Shown: positions 25,597-33,885, counted from the first letter of the stretch. The stretch: DNA of 64,000 bases from Bradyrhizobium prioriisuperbiae (GCF_032397745.1 NZ_CP135921.1:4824501-4888500); one strand, 5' to 3'. Made by a program: numbers and translations. The notes: generated by a model from the sequence alone, not told the origin.

Positions 25597-25965
25597 TTAC
25601 GTATGAACGCGCTTCCGCTTTGTCGCTGCCGGACTACAGGCCGTCGCCAGCGCAGGCGTGCAGATCTCGGGATGGCCGGCGCAGCAGTCCTCCATCAGGA
25701 ACTGGATCAACGCGGTGAGGGTGCCGTAGTCGGCGGAGTAAATGATGGAGCGAGCCTCGCGCCGGGCGGTGATCATACCGGCATGTTCCAGATCTTTGAG
25801 ATGGAACGAGACGTTGGAGGGGGAAACCTCTGCGGCGTCCGCGATCGCGCCGGCGGCCATGCCGTCCGGCCCCGCGCGCACCAGCATGCGTATGATGCGC
25901 AGCCGGGTCTCCTGGGAGAGAGCTGCGAACGCGATCTTGGCTTGACGTTCATCCATTCCTTGCAT
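25597..25965 (-). CDS. arsR: ArsR-family repressor
   Basis: A 122-residue winged-helix regulator beginning MQGMDERQAKIAFAALSQET; AAGGA 4 bases upstream supports this ATG. The HTH is GAIADAAEVSPSNVSFHLKDL, with the wing ITARREARSIIY. The Cys residues lie at the C-terminus (MEDCCAGHPEICTPALATAC), so arsenic would be bound by a C-terminal Cys cluster rather than by the helix-3 pair of E. coli ArsR. It heads the arsR-acr3-arsC unit and is divergent from the DUF6428-like gene. Confidence 0.88.
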   Translation of the reverse strand: MQGMDERQAKIAFAALSQETRLRIIRMLVRAGPDGMAAGAIADAAEVSPSNVSFHLKDLEHAGMITARREARSIIYSADYGTLTALIQFLMEDCCAGHPEICTPALATACSPAATKRKRVHT

Positions 25966-25976
25966 CCATTCCTTGA

Positions 25977-26004
25977 TAGTAATATATTTCTATAATTATT
26001 AAAA
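25977..26004. promoter_or_regulatory. AT-rich ArsR operator/promoter region
   Basis: The only AT-rich stretch locally, between the divergent arsR and DUF6428-like starts. TAATATA and TATAATTATTA form an imperfect inverted repeat resembling ArsR/SmtB-type sites. Assignment from position and symmetry. Confidence 0.55.
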
Positions 26005-26018
26005 TAAGGATAACCGAG

Positions 26019-26549
26019 ATGCCTCCCGCTGCCAACCCCGTTTCTTCATGTTGTTCCGCTCCAGACCTCCCGTCCGACATCTCCGCGGAAATTTCCACCG
26101 CGGTGCTGCTCGGCACGCTGGCCGGTCATGCCGGCAAGGCGCTGGTGTTTTACTATGACGGCCGCGACGTGAAGCCGAGCTATCACGTCACTGAAGTGAA
26201 GAGCGGGCGGTTTCATGCGCTGGACTGCGGCGCCAATCCCGAGAACTGGGACGAGACCTTCATCCAGCTCTGGGACATTGTCGAGGAGAGCCACGGCCAT
26301 ATGCCAGTCGCGAAATTCCTCGCCATCATGCGCAAGGTGAGCAACGTGATGCCGTTCCATCCGGACGCGAAGCTCACCTTCGAGGTGAGCGACGGCGTCG
26401 CGCCGATGCAGCTCTACAAGGCAGATGACATCGCGATGGACACAACCACCGTGCGGGTCCGTCTTAATCCGCGACCATCGAGCTGCAAGCCGCGCGACCG
26501 CTGGCTGGAACAGCAGCCGTCGTCCTGCTGCGTGCCGAGGGCCGGATAA
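26019..26549 (+). CDS. DUF6428-like, arsenic-operon-associated protein
   Basis: A 176-residue protein divergent from arsR. The core (about residues 45-125) runs KALVFYYDGRDVKPSYHVTE, VKSGRFHALDCGANPENWDE and LWDIVEESHGHMPVAKFLAI. Proteins of this type are seen next to arsenic genes. It carries vicinal Cys pairs at both ends (SSCCSAP at the N-terminus, SSCCVPRAG at the C-terminus) that could bind As(III). AAGGA about 9 bases upstream supports the ATG. Function not established; the Cys pairs are the most telling feature. Confidence 0.65.
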   Translation: MPPAANPVSSCCSAPDLPSDISAEISTAVLLGTLAGHAGKALVFYYDGRDVKPSYHVTEVKSGRFHALDCGANPENWDETFIQLWDIVEESHGHMPVAKFLAIMRKVSNVMPFHPDAKLTFEVSDGVAPMQLYKADDIAMDTTTVRVRLNPRPSSCKPRDRWLEQQPSSCCVPRAG

Positions 26550-26983
26550 GTGACAGTGCAGCGGTCCGCGCGTCGTTTCCGACCGCCGCGCGGATGTCCG
26601 TTCCGGTTTTCGGGCCAAAAGTTGTTTCGCTTGTTCTGAAACCCGAAGGCTGCTGCTTCATACGCTTGCGGGTGTTGCTGCTTGCGCCGCTGTGCTCGGG
26701 CTTGGGAGCCGGCACTCGTGGCCAGCGACCTCGTCGGCGTCTCTCCTGGGTTCGGTTCCTGATGTCATTTCCAGCGATTGCGTGGTGCGCAACCGCAGGT
26801 AGTCAACATGGCTGCAGCAGGCTCCTTCCTTGTCGCGCGGTTTGAACTGAACCGTGTCCTGGCGCGACCAAGGAAAGTAAAGCTCCGCCTGTCGTTTGAC
26901 GGGCCGGTTTGTTCCATGGGCTGTTCCGATCACGCCTGGGCTGTTTTCAAGCCGGCGTCGCCGCGCCATCGAGGAAGACGACG
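26550..26983. other. Gene-free interval
   Basis: About 434 bases with short frames of poor quality on both strands and no recognised repeat or terminator. It presumably holds the promoter of the next gene; I see no clear signal. Confidence 0.4.
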
Positions 26984-28039
26984 ATGTCGAACTTCCATAA
27001 TTTCGAGACCAAGGAGCCGCTGAAGGTGCTGTACATCGGCTCCAGCGGCAACGGCAATGTCGTGCTGCGGCATGCCATGGGCCTGAGCAGCTTCCGCGCC
27101 CCGCGGGTGATCGTCGCCAACGGGGCCGGCACTGTGAAGCCGGTCGCGATGGCGGGCAAGGACGAGTCGCGCTGGAGCTTCAGCGGGCTGCGGCCCGGAT
27201 CAAGCATCGTGGCGATCGATGGCAACGACAAGGTCCTGGTGCAGATTCCGGTGAAGATGTTCACGGAGGCGCTGTCGTGGAAGCCGGTCAACGAACGGCT
27301 GAACGGCCGCGGCATGAGGATCGCGCTGGATGACCATATCGACTATGTCTGCTACGCCTCGGACATCGCGGGCGAGGGCATCTTCTTCCGCCCCAAGAGC
27401 TCCGGCGAATTCACCGCGGCCATCACCGATACACGGATGTTCCACCACGACGACCGCGGCGATCCCTTTGGCCGGATGGCGGCCTCCGCCACCATCGGCG
27501 AGGGGTATCGCGAGGTCAGTACGCCGAGCCTGCATGTCGCTATTCATGAAACGATCGCGAGTGTGCACATCGACAGCTTCGCCTTCATGCTGCAGTCGCC
27601 CGAAGGGGAATATGTCATCGGTCCGGATGTCGGCCAGCATATCTTCGACGAATTGCTGTTTCGCATGCCGATGGCCTGGCTGCGGCGCAAGAACCTGCCC
27701 TTCATCGCCTCGGTGCTGCAGGTGATCCATCCGGTGCTGCCCAATTCGACCAACCGCTACAACAGCATCATCGGCGCCCGCGTCGCGCTCGGCGGCACGC
27801 CGCGCCGCGACCTGAAAGCGGGCATGCCGCGGCTGAATTTCGAGAGCACCTATGACTGGGGGCCCTCGAGCACGGCGAAGCGCTGGAACCACGAGATGAC
27901 GCTGAATATCTATGGCGGCGGCAACACCGACCGCGGCCCGGACTGGGTCGTCGGCATCAAGGGGCAGGTGCTGTGCGGCGACGTCAAATGCAACGACCGC
28001 GAGGAATCGGTCGGGCTGTTCCTGAAGGTCGGGCAGTAG
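26984..28039 (+). CDS. Conserved protein of unknown function
   Basis: A 351-residue soluble protein starting MSNFHNFETKEPLKVLYIGS, with GAGGA 8 bases before the ATG. It lacks a signal peptide or membrane segments and looks like an alternating alpha/beta protein (LYIGSSGNGNVVLRHAMGLS near the N-terminus, HIDSFAFMLQSPEGEYVIGP in the middle). There are only a few Cys (CYASD, LCGDVKCND). I do not recognise the family. It stands alone between an intergenic gap and a family-A repeat. Confidence 0.6.
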   Translation: MSNFHNFETKEPLKVLYIGSSGNGNVVLRHAMGLSSFRAPRVIVANGAGTVKPVAMAGKDESRWSFSGLRPGSSIVAIDGNDKVLVQIPVKMFTEALSWKPVNERLNGRGMRIALDDHIDYVCYASDIAGEGIFFRPKSSGEFTAAITDTRMFHHDDRGDPFGRMAASATIGEGYREVSTPSLHVAIHETIASVHIDSFAFMLQSPEGEYVIGPDVGQHIFDELLFRMPMAWLRRKNLPFIASVLQVIHPVLPNSTNRYNSIIGARVALGGTPRRDLKAGMPRLNFESTYDWGPSSTAKRWNHEMTLNIYGGGNTDRGPDWVVGIKGQVLCGDVKCNDREESVGLFLKVGQ

Positions 28040-28069
28040 TTTGGAATTTATGGGATGGTTCGTCTGACC

Positions 28070-28220
28070 GCGTCATAGTCGACCTAACCCCTCATCCTGA
28101 GGAGCAGGCGAAGCCTGCGTCTCGAAGGACGAGGCCCTTAACTGCGGCATCTGTGGCCTCGTCCTTCGAGACGGCGCTTCGCGCCTCCTCAGGATGAGGG
28201 GATAAGTTCGTGTATGACGC
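28070..28220. repeat. Family-A palindromic intergenic repeat, copy 3
   Basis: Bounded by GCGTCATA (28070-28077) and TATGACGC (28213-28220), with internal CCTCATCCTGAGGAG, CGTCTCGAAGGACGAGGCC, CTCGTCCTTCGAGACGGCGC and CTCCTCAGGATGAGG. It fills the space between two convergent genes. Confidence 0.85.
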
Positions 28221-28263
28221 AGTCAAACTATGCGCCCTACGCGTCGTGAGTGCTGAGCACGCC

Positions 28264-29151
28264 TCACACGCCGTCGAGAATGATCACGGTCGGTGCGCCG
28301 GGCAGCGCCCCGCGTGACATGGTCAGGCTGCGCGATGTCCGGACGTCGACCGCGAAATCCTGGCCGATCCGCCGCATGAATTCGTCGAGCGGCGTCATGA
28401 AGCGATGCATCGGCAGCACCACGGAGGCGCGCAGCCGCTTGGTGATCTCGGAAATGCCGTCGAGCGACATGGTGTAGGTGCCGTCGATCGGCACCATCAC
28501 GATGTCGAGCCGGCCGATGGCGGCGAAATGGCTCTCATCCAGCTTGTGATGCAGATGCCCGAGATGGCCGATGCACAGTCCGGCCACCTCGAACACAAAG
28601 ATCGAGTTGCCGTCCCGGATCATCGCAGCACCCGCGTCGTCGCTGTAGTAGCGGCGGATGTCGGTGGTGACGTTGCGGATCAGCACGTCGCCGACCCGGG
28701 TGTCGATGTGCGCCGGCGTGCCGTCGTCGTTCCAGCCACGCAGCACGGTGGCGATGCGCGGGTCGGGCGAGCGGGTGTAGTGGGTGCTGTGGGCGCGGTT
28801 CATGGTGACGACGTCGGGCAGCCGTCCCGTCACATAGTGGCCGCTGAAATCGGTGGCGATCCGCACCCCGCCGGGAGTGTCGATTACATAGGTGGAGTGG
28901 CCGCCATAAGTGATCGTCACCTCTTCGGTAACGGCTGCCGTGCGCCGCAGGCTGACCGGCAACACGCGCGGCATCGTATTCGCCATGGCCAGACATTCGC
29001 TGGCGCGCGGCGCGACCTGCGCGGTGCTTTGCGCCATTGTCTGTGCGTTGGCCGGCAGCATCAGTGCCAACACAAAAGCAAGGGACAAAACCACACAGCG
29101 ACTGGCGACAAAGCGAAACACGGCGGTTTCCTTCGATCGGGGATGACGCAT
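28264..29151 (-). CDS. Exported MBL-fold hydrolase-like protein (UPF0173 type)
   Basis: A 295-residue protein with an N-terminal signal (VVLSLAFVLALMLPANAQT). The metallo-beta-lactamase-like core runs GGHSTYVIDTPGGVRIATDF, MNRAHSTHYT, GHLGHLHHKLD, DIVMVPIDGTYTMSLDG and LPMHRFMTPLDE. The usual HxHxDH motif is replaced by HSTHY, as in some UPF0173-like metal-dependent hydrolases. The periplasmic location is unusual for that group. The neighbouring transglutaminase ends 12 bases away on the same strand, upstream in the transcript. Confidence 0.75.
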   Translation of the reverse strand: MRHPRSKETAVFRFVASRCVVLSLAFVLALMLPANAQTMAQSTAQVAPRASECLAMANTMPRVLPVSLRRTAAVTEEVTITYGGHSTYVIDTPGGVRIATDFSGHYVTGRLPDVVTMNRAHSTHYTRSPDPRIATVLRGWNDDGTPAHIDTRVGDVLIRNVTTDIRRYYSDDAGAAMIRDGNSIFVFEVAGLCIGHLGHLHHKLDESHFAAIGRLDIVMVPIDGTYTMSLDGISEITKRLRASVVLPMHRFMTPLDEFMRRIGQDFAVDVRTSRSLTMSRGALPGAPTVIILDGV

Positions 29152-29163
29152 CCTATCGCCGGA

Positions 29164-30006
29164 TCAGGCGGCTGTCATGGTGGGGGTGCGTGGTGCCTCC
29201 GGCACGATCTCGTCGGTCCACACCTTGAATCTGACCAGCTTGTTCGGCCCGAACGTTTGCGTGATCGGCACGTCGGCCGCGTCGCGGCCCTGGGCGATCA
29301 GGATGCGGCCGATCCGCGGAATGTTGTTGCGCGGATCGAAGGTGTACCAGCGCCCGCCGATGTAGGCTTCGAACCAGCCGGCGAAATCGCCCGGGGCATA
29401 GGGCGGGGGCGTGCCCATGTCGCCGAGATAGCCGGTGCAGTAGCGGGCCGGAATGTTCATGCAGCGGCAGAAGGCGATGGCCAGATGCGCGTAGTCGCGA
29501 CACACGCCCTTGCCCTCGTTGAAGGCTTCCCACGCCGTCTTGGTGGCGCGGGCGTGCTGATAGCCGAATGCAATATGCTTGTGAACGAAATCGCAGATTG
29601 CCTGGACGCGCTTCCAGCCCGGCGGCGTCTTTTCGAACAGCTTCCAGGCGATGTCGGAGAGACGGTCGGTCTCGCAATAGCGGCTGCCGAGCAGATACAC
29701 GATGGTCTCCGCCGGCAGGTCCTCGACCGCGTGCTGGGTTGCTCCGGCCACCACGATGTCGGGCTGGCCGCTGTCACGAACGATGCCGTCGGCGGTCAGT
29801 CTCATTTTGCCGGCTGGCGCCATGATGCGGCTGCACCAGTTGCCGAAGCCGTCGCGGTATTGGAGGATCTGCACCGCGGGTTCGGTGGTCAGATAGTCGG
29901 GCACGATCACATCTGACGCCCGGCTGAAATGGGTGCCCAGCACCATGATCACCGGGGTGGGCTGCGGGAAGTCGTAGATCATCTCGTAGCCGACCCGGAT
30001 CTTCAT
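29164..30006 (-). CDS. Transglutaminase-like protein lacking the usual catalytic His
   Basis: A 280-residue cytoplasmic protein; AGGAG lies 8 bases before the chosen ATG. The N-terminal beta domain (MKIRVGYEMIYDFPQPTPVI) is followed by a papain-like core with the nucleophile Cys169 (GKGVCRDYAHLAIAFCR) and Asp224 (GGRWYTFDPRNN). Where the fold normally has His before Ala/Gly-Trp, this protein reads DFAGWFEAY (residues 207-215). This is either a His-less subfamily or a non-catalytic member. It lies with a second, canonical transglutaminase 1.4 kb away. Confidence 0.82.
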   Translation of the reverse strand: MKIRVGYEMIYDFPQPTPVIMVLGTHFSRASDVIVPDYLTTEPAVQILQYRDGFGNWCSRIMAPAGKMRLTADGIVRDSGQPDIVVAGATQHAVEDLPAETIVYLLGSRYCETDRLSDIAWKLFEKTPPGWKRVQAICDFVHKHIAFGYQHARATKTAWEAFNEGKGVCRDYAHLAIAFCRCMNIPARYCTGYLGDMGTPPPYAPGDFAGWFEAYIGGRWYTFDPRNNIPRIGRILIAQGRDAADVPITQTFGPNKLVRFKVWTDEIVPEAPRTPTMTAA

Positions 30007-30315
30007 CAAGCGTGCTCCTGTTGCGGTCAGCTCCGCGCGTGTGCTGCTGTTGTGTCGATGCCGACGCGACATGCGCAAGCGCCGCTCCGCGAACGGTGCC
30101 CCCGAACAGCTTGCGCCTTTCCCGGGATAAAGTCTGCTCAGAACGCGAGGTTCCGACGGCAGCGGCAGCCTCATTCATGGGCAACCATGCTGCTTGATGG
30201 GCAACCATGCGGCCGCCTTCGCGTTGTCGCCGGTGGCCCGTGCGGTGGCGTGCAATCGTCGCCGCGGATCGTTGGTCGATCAGGGCAAAGTGTCGCATTG
30301 GGAGTTCGGCAAATC
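30007..30315. other. Divergent promoter region with a repeated short hairpin
   Basis: No gene. ATGGGCAACCATGC occurs twice (30177-30190 and 30197-30210), each able to form an ATGG-GCAA-CCAT mini-hairpin, 106-139 bases upstream of the host-attachment gene. The rest shows nothing recognisable. Confidence 0.5.
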
Positions 30316-30768
30316 ATGACGGAACTGAAAGCTTACGTCCCCCACAACGCTCTGGTCCTCGTTGGCGATGGCCAGAAGGCGCTTTTCCTGCGCAACAAAG
30401 GCAACGCCCATCAGGTCCAACTCGCCGTCGAGCGAATTCTCGAACAGGACAATCCGGCCACGCGCGAGCAGGGGACCGATCGTCCCGGGCGATCCAATGC
30501 AAGTGTCGGCGCCGCCCGCAGCGCCATGGAGGAAGTCGACTGGCACTACATCGCCAAGGAACGGTTCGCTACCGAGATCGCGGCCGCGCTTTATCGCCGG
30601 GCTCACGCCAATGGATTCGATACGCTCGTGATCATCGCTCCGCCCAAAGTGCTGGGCCACCTTCGCAAGGCATTCCATGTCGAAGTCACCGATCGCATCA
30701 CCGGCGAGTTTCCCAAGGAATTGACGTCGCATCCGATCTCGGAGATCGAGAGGCTGGTCGCGGCTTAA
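30316..30768 (+). CDS. Host-attachment protein family (AtsE-like)
   Basis: A 150-residue protein starting MTELKAYVPHNALVLVGDGQ, with the family's VLVGDGQKALFLRNKG strand-loop, DRPGRSNASVGAARSAMEEVDW in the centre and FDTLVIIAPPKVLGHLRKAF at the C-terminal end. The family takes its name from an Agrobacterium gene required for attachment to plant cells. The fold resembles eRF1-domain-3/baeRF-type RNA-binding proteins and the biochemical role is unsettled. The start was chosen within a much longer frame by homology-style reasoning. Confidence 0.85.
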   Translation: MTELKAYVPHNALVLVGDGQKALFLRNKGNAHQVQLAVERILEQDNPATREQGTDRPGRSNASVGAARSAMEEVDWHYIAKERFATEIAAALYRRAHANGFDTLVIIAPPKVLGHLRKAFHVEVTDRITGEFPKELTSHPISEIERLVAA

Positions 30769-30780
30769 ACCGTCGTGTGG

Positions 30781-30879
30781 CATATCTCCTCATGGTGAGG
30801 AGCGCGGCACGCGCGTCTCGAACCATGAGGCCACATCCTTCGAGACGGCGCTTCGCGCCTCCTCAGGATGAAGGATTAA
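30781..30879. repeat. Family-A palindromic intergenic repeat, copy 4 (shortened)
   Basis: CTCCTCATGGTGAGGAG through CGTCTCGAACCATGAGGCC and CCTTCGAGACGGCGCTTCGC to CTCCTCAGGATGAAGGA. The centre is 20-30 bases shorter than in copy 1, suggesting an internal deletion. It sits between two convergent genes. Confidence 0.8.
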
Positions 30880-30888
30880 CGCTGCGGC

Positions 30889-31209
30889 TTAGGTCGTCAT
30901 CTCTCGCATCGATCGGAAATAGTGCTCGGCGTGCTGGAGGTAATTCTCCGCCACGACCCGGTCTGCCTCGTTGCGGGCGAGGGCCAGATAACGCTCGTAG
31001 TTGCGCTGGGCGTTCTGGGGATTGGTTGCCGAGGAGCGGGAGCTCCCGACGGAGTCTGTGGGGCGGGTGTTTTGCGGCCGGGAATTTCGCGAGTTGCTAT
31101 TGGTCATGCGACTGGTCTGCGGGCGCGGTTGCGCCGTCGCGGGCCGGGAGTCGGAAAAAATTGTCATGTTGGTCCGTATGCGCACCGGCAAAGGCCGTGC
31201 GCGTTTCAT
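30889..31209 (-). CDS. Short DUF4167-domain protein
   Basis: The product is 106 residues (92 if the ATG at 31167 is used). The C-terminal 45 residues, NPQNAQRNYERYLALARNEA then DRVVAENYLQHAEHYFRSMR, match the DUF4167 domain. The N-terminal half is a low-complexity Ser/Asn/Arg/Thr-rich region, likely unstructured and nucleic-acid-friendly. Housekeeping DUF4167 proteins of the order are longer (over 200 residues) and adjoin hemK/prfA, so this is a shortened paralogue outside that context. Confidence 0.72.
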   Translation of the reverse strand: MKRARPLPVRIRTNMTIFSDSRPATAQPRPQTSRMTNSNSRNSRPQNTRPTDSVGSSRSSATNPQNAQRNYERYLALARNEADRVVAENYLQHAEHYFRSMREMTT

Positions 31210-31433
31210 TCGAAGACTTGTCGAGGGCAGCGCAGTCGACGGGCGCGATGCGGCAAAGGCAGCGATCAGACTTCGATGGGAGCTGGACGTTGGACCAGGC
31301 GACTGATCAAGAACACATGTTCAAGATGATGGGCTTAAGCTGACAGAAGCCGGGTCGGATCCAGGTCGACCAAATTAACATAGGAAGACAAAGTGGCGGT
31401 TTCAAGTTGCCAAACAGACGGAGCCACATCGGG

Positions 31434-32315
31434 CTACTCGGCCGGCGCGGTCTTGACGTTGACCTCCACGTCCATCCCGAGTTCGTCGTCGCGCTCGCCC
31501 CAATAGGTGCCGAACAGCGGGATGGCCTGGCCTGGAACTCTCGCCACCGCAACGCGGATCAGGTCGCGATTGCCGACAATGCCGTTGGTCGGATCGAACT
31601 CGACCCAGCCGGAGCCGGGCACATAGATCTGGCACCAGGCATGGGTCGCTCCGCCGCCCTGCACTGCGGGTCCGTCGCGGTCGGGCACGTAGATATAGCC
31701 GGTGATGAAGCGTGCGGCGAAACCGAGCGTGCGTGCGGCTTCGATCATCAGCAGGGCGAAGTCCCGGCAGGTGCCTCTGCGGAGCTCGATCGTGGTGGCG
31801 GGACTTTGCGTTCCCGGCGCGGTGCGGCGGGAATACGAGAAGCCATCCGAGATCGCCTCGTTGAGGGTCATCAGCACCTGGCCGGTGGGGTGTTTGGTGC
31901 CGCGCATCAGAAACGTGTCCAGCCAGCGGCCGACATGGTCGTCCGGATCGGCAGAGCCGCGCTGAATGTAGGGCGCAAGGTCCGGCGCCTCTTCCGCGTG
32001 ATAGCTGAAGGGATGCTCTCTTGCGTAGTCCTCGATCCGGAAATCCGGGGCGTTTTCCGGCGTATGATCCAGCTTGATGACGCAATCGAACCGCAGGTGA
32101 TCGCTGACGCAGTCGAAATCCACCTGCGCGACACAGTTCCCGAATACGTCGTGAAGCCATTTCACCTCGGCAGGCTTCGGCGTGACCTCGAGCGAGAAAT
32201 TGATCAGCCGCTGGTCGAAACTGTCCCGCGGGCGCGCCATCATCTGGTGCCGGCCCAACCGGACCTGGCGCTTGTAGCGATAGGTCGTCACGTGCCGGAC
32301 GATGAAGATGGTCAT
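31434..32315 (-). CDS. Transglutaminase-like cysteine protease family protein, complete triad
   Basis: A 293-residue protein. The N-terminal beta-sandwich begins MTIFIVRHVTTYRYKRQVRL. The core has all three expected residues: Cys183 in RRGTCRDFALLM, His225 in GGGATHAWCQIYVP and Asp241 in GWVEFDPTNG. The closing segment VARVPGQAIPLFGTYWG is typical of this bacterial branch, which is often encoded with alpha-E and circularly permuted ATP-grasp proteins; those partners are not visible here. The start was set at MTIFIV, the usual N-terminus, within a longer frame. Confidence 0.88.
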   Translation of the reverse strand: MTIFIVRHVTTYRYKRQVRLGRHQMMARPRDSFDQRLINFSLEVTPKPAEVKWLHDVFGNCVAQVDFDCVSDHLRFDCVIKLDHTPENAPDFRIEDYAREHPFSYHAEEAPDLAPYIQRGSADPDDHVGRWLDTFLMRGTKHPTGQVLMTLNEAISDGFSYSRRTAPGTQSPATTIELRRGTCRDFALLMIEAARTLGFAARFITGYIYVPDRDGPAVQGGGATHAWCQIYVPGSGWVEFDPTNGIVGNRDLIRVAVARVPGQAIPLFGTYWGERDDELGMDVEVNVKTAPAE

Positions 32316-32540
32316 GATGGGTGCAGGTCCTTCCCGCCGTTGGGCGGTGGCCGTCACGGACGGTTCGGCGGGAGCGGCATCCTATCCCCCGATCGGTTGA
32401 CTGTCATGACGCACCCGGTTGCGCCCTCAGCCTGATTTGGCGTCATTCCCGCGACGTTCTGTCCCTGTCGGCGGACGCCACCTGCGTGAACCCCTCCAGA
32501 TGGTCCGCAGACGAACAGGAATGCCGAAAAGCCGGAGACA

Positions 32541-33407
32541 ATGATGGCCCTGTTTGAGGAATTCTCGATCCGTGGCGCGATCGAAGGGACAGCTTACGCC
32601 CACGCCCAGGGCATTTTCATCGCTTATCCCAATCGCATCGACTGGAAGAAGCGGTACCGGCCGAAGCCGCTGCGCATGCCGGATGACAACGGCATCTACC
32701 ACAGCGTCAACGAGTTCGAGCAGCGCTACCAGGACATGAAACATCATCACGAGACGATGGTGACGAAGATGCTCGACCGCATCCGCCATCATGCGGCGGG
32801 CCGCGCCGTGCTCGCCGAGTTGAAGGAGCGGCAGTCCTATTCGGTGAACATCTTTCCGTTCGACTTCCTGAACTCCAGCGACTGGGCCGCCAATCCCATC
32901 GCCTTGACCCAGCCCGTGGCCGTTCCGCAAACCGCCAAGGAGATTGCCCATGACAGGAAACCGCTGGGGACATCGATGTGCGTCGAGGGCTCCTGCTTCG
33001 GTTTTCGCCAGGCCTCCAGCGTCGAATTGTTCTACTCGCCGCACCGCGACAGCGAACTTGCGGACGCGGACGGCACGCTGCTGCACGAACTGGTGCATGC
33101 GGTGCGCTTTCAGCGCGGCAACTTCCGCAGCAAAGGCAAGGAGGTGAATGGCGGCTACAAGAACCAGGAGGAGTTCTTCGCCAATGTGATCGAGATGATC
33201 TACCGGTCCGAGAAGCGGCAATCGATCTTCGATTACCGGTTTCACCCTATCCATGCCGACACGTTTCTCGACAAACCCCTGGTGCCGACCCCGCGCGAAT
33301 TGCTGACCGCCTTCCGACAGCAGCAGGGCACGTTGTTCGATGCCCTTGTGAGGGTCGAGGCGCGCTTCAACCCGATGCGGCAGATGGATATCGAAGCCGG
33401 GAATTAA
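32541..33407 (+). CDS. HExxH zinc-metalloprotease-like protein, unknown family
   Basis: A 288-residue protein without a signal peptide. Residues 178-192 read GTLLHELVHAVRFQR, a HExxH zinc site (His182, Glu183, His186). NQEEFFANVIEMIY follows at 208-221, where a Glu could be the third ligand as in gluzincins. The layout, a short N-terminal region and a single zinc domain with conserved Asn-Gly-Gly-Tyr between the motifs, recalls M91/NleD-like effector and toxin peptidases, but I cannot place it firmly. It stands alone between the transglutaminase and a small coiled-coil gene. Confidence 0.6.
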   Translation: MMALFEEFSIRGAIEGTAYAHAQGIFIAYPNRIDWKKRYRPKPLRMPDDNGIYHSVNEFEQRYQDMKHHHETMVTKMLDRIRHHAAGRAVLAELKERQSYSVNIFPFDFLNSSDWAANPIALTQPVAVPQTAKEIAHDRKPLGTSMCVEGSCFGFRQASSVELFYSPHRDSELADADGTLLHELVHAVRFQRGNFRSKGKEVNGGYKNQEEFFANVIEMIYRSEKRQSIFDYRFHPIHADTFLDKPLVPTPRELLTAFRQQQGTLFDALVRVEARFNPMRQMDIEAGN

Positions 33408-33512
33408 GCCTGCTTGCCCGCCAAGGCGGATGATGACACTGAGCGTGCGAGACGCTTCAATTCTTAACATCGCTGGGGCGGATCCGTGGAACCCGCTCCG
33501 ACGGATTTGGAC

Positions 33513-33776
33513 TCACGCCTCGGTCAGCGCGCTCAGCCGCGAGGCCAGCACCGCCATCGATTCCTTGAGGTTGGCACGGCGGGTCATGAAGCTGCGCGCG
33601 GCCACCGGATAGGCGAAGTGGGCGGGATCGTTAATGCGGGTGCGGGCTTCTTCGGATGCGATCTCCTGGTCGAGCGCGCGCACGGCCTTCTCCATGTCCG
33701 CCAGCATTGTGCTGATCTGGGCCGCCTCGCGCGAGACGGTGTTGCGCGGTGTTTCGAAATAGATGAAGGGCTTCAT
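33513..33776 (-). CDS. Small coiled-coil-like protein
   Basis: An 87-residue product beginning MKPFIYFETPRNTVSREAAQ, almost wholly helical, with heptad-like stretches (ISTMLADMEKAVRALDQEIA; RRANLKESMAVLASRLSAL). An EEARTRINDPAHFAYPVAAR segment joins the two helices. It is likely a small dimeric or partner-binding protein. No family recognised and no obvious operon partner. Confidence 0.55.
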   Translation of the reverse strand: MKPFIYFETPRNTVSREAAQISTMLADMEKAVRALDQEIASEEARTRINDPAHFAYPVAARSFMTRRANLKESMAVLASRLSALTEA

Positions 33777-33885
33777 GGTTTCGCTCCGGGCTGGGACACC
33801 CCCAAGGGTGATTGCCCGTATCGCCGCAAAAAACCTGCCACTCCCGGTTCAAACGCTGCGTTATCCACTACTTACGCGCTACTAC

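Noticed and set aside
28405..29916. A 503-codon plus-strand frame across the MBL and transglutaminase genes
   Set aside because: It spans two real minus-strand genes and has no domain of its own.
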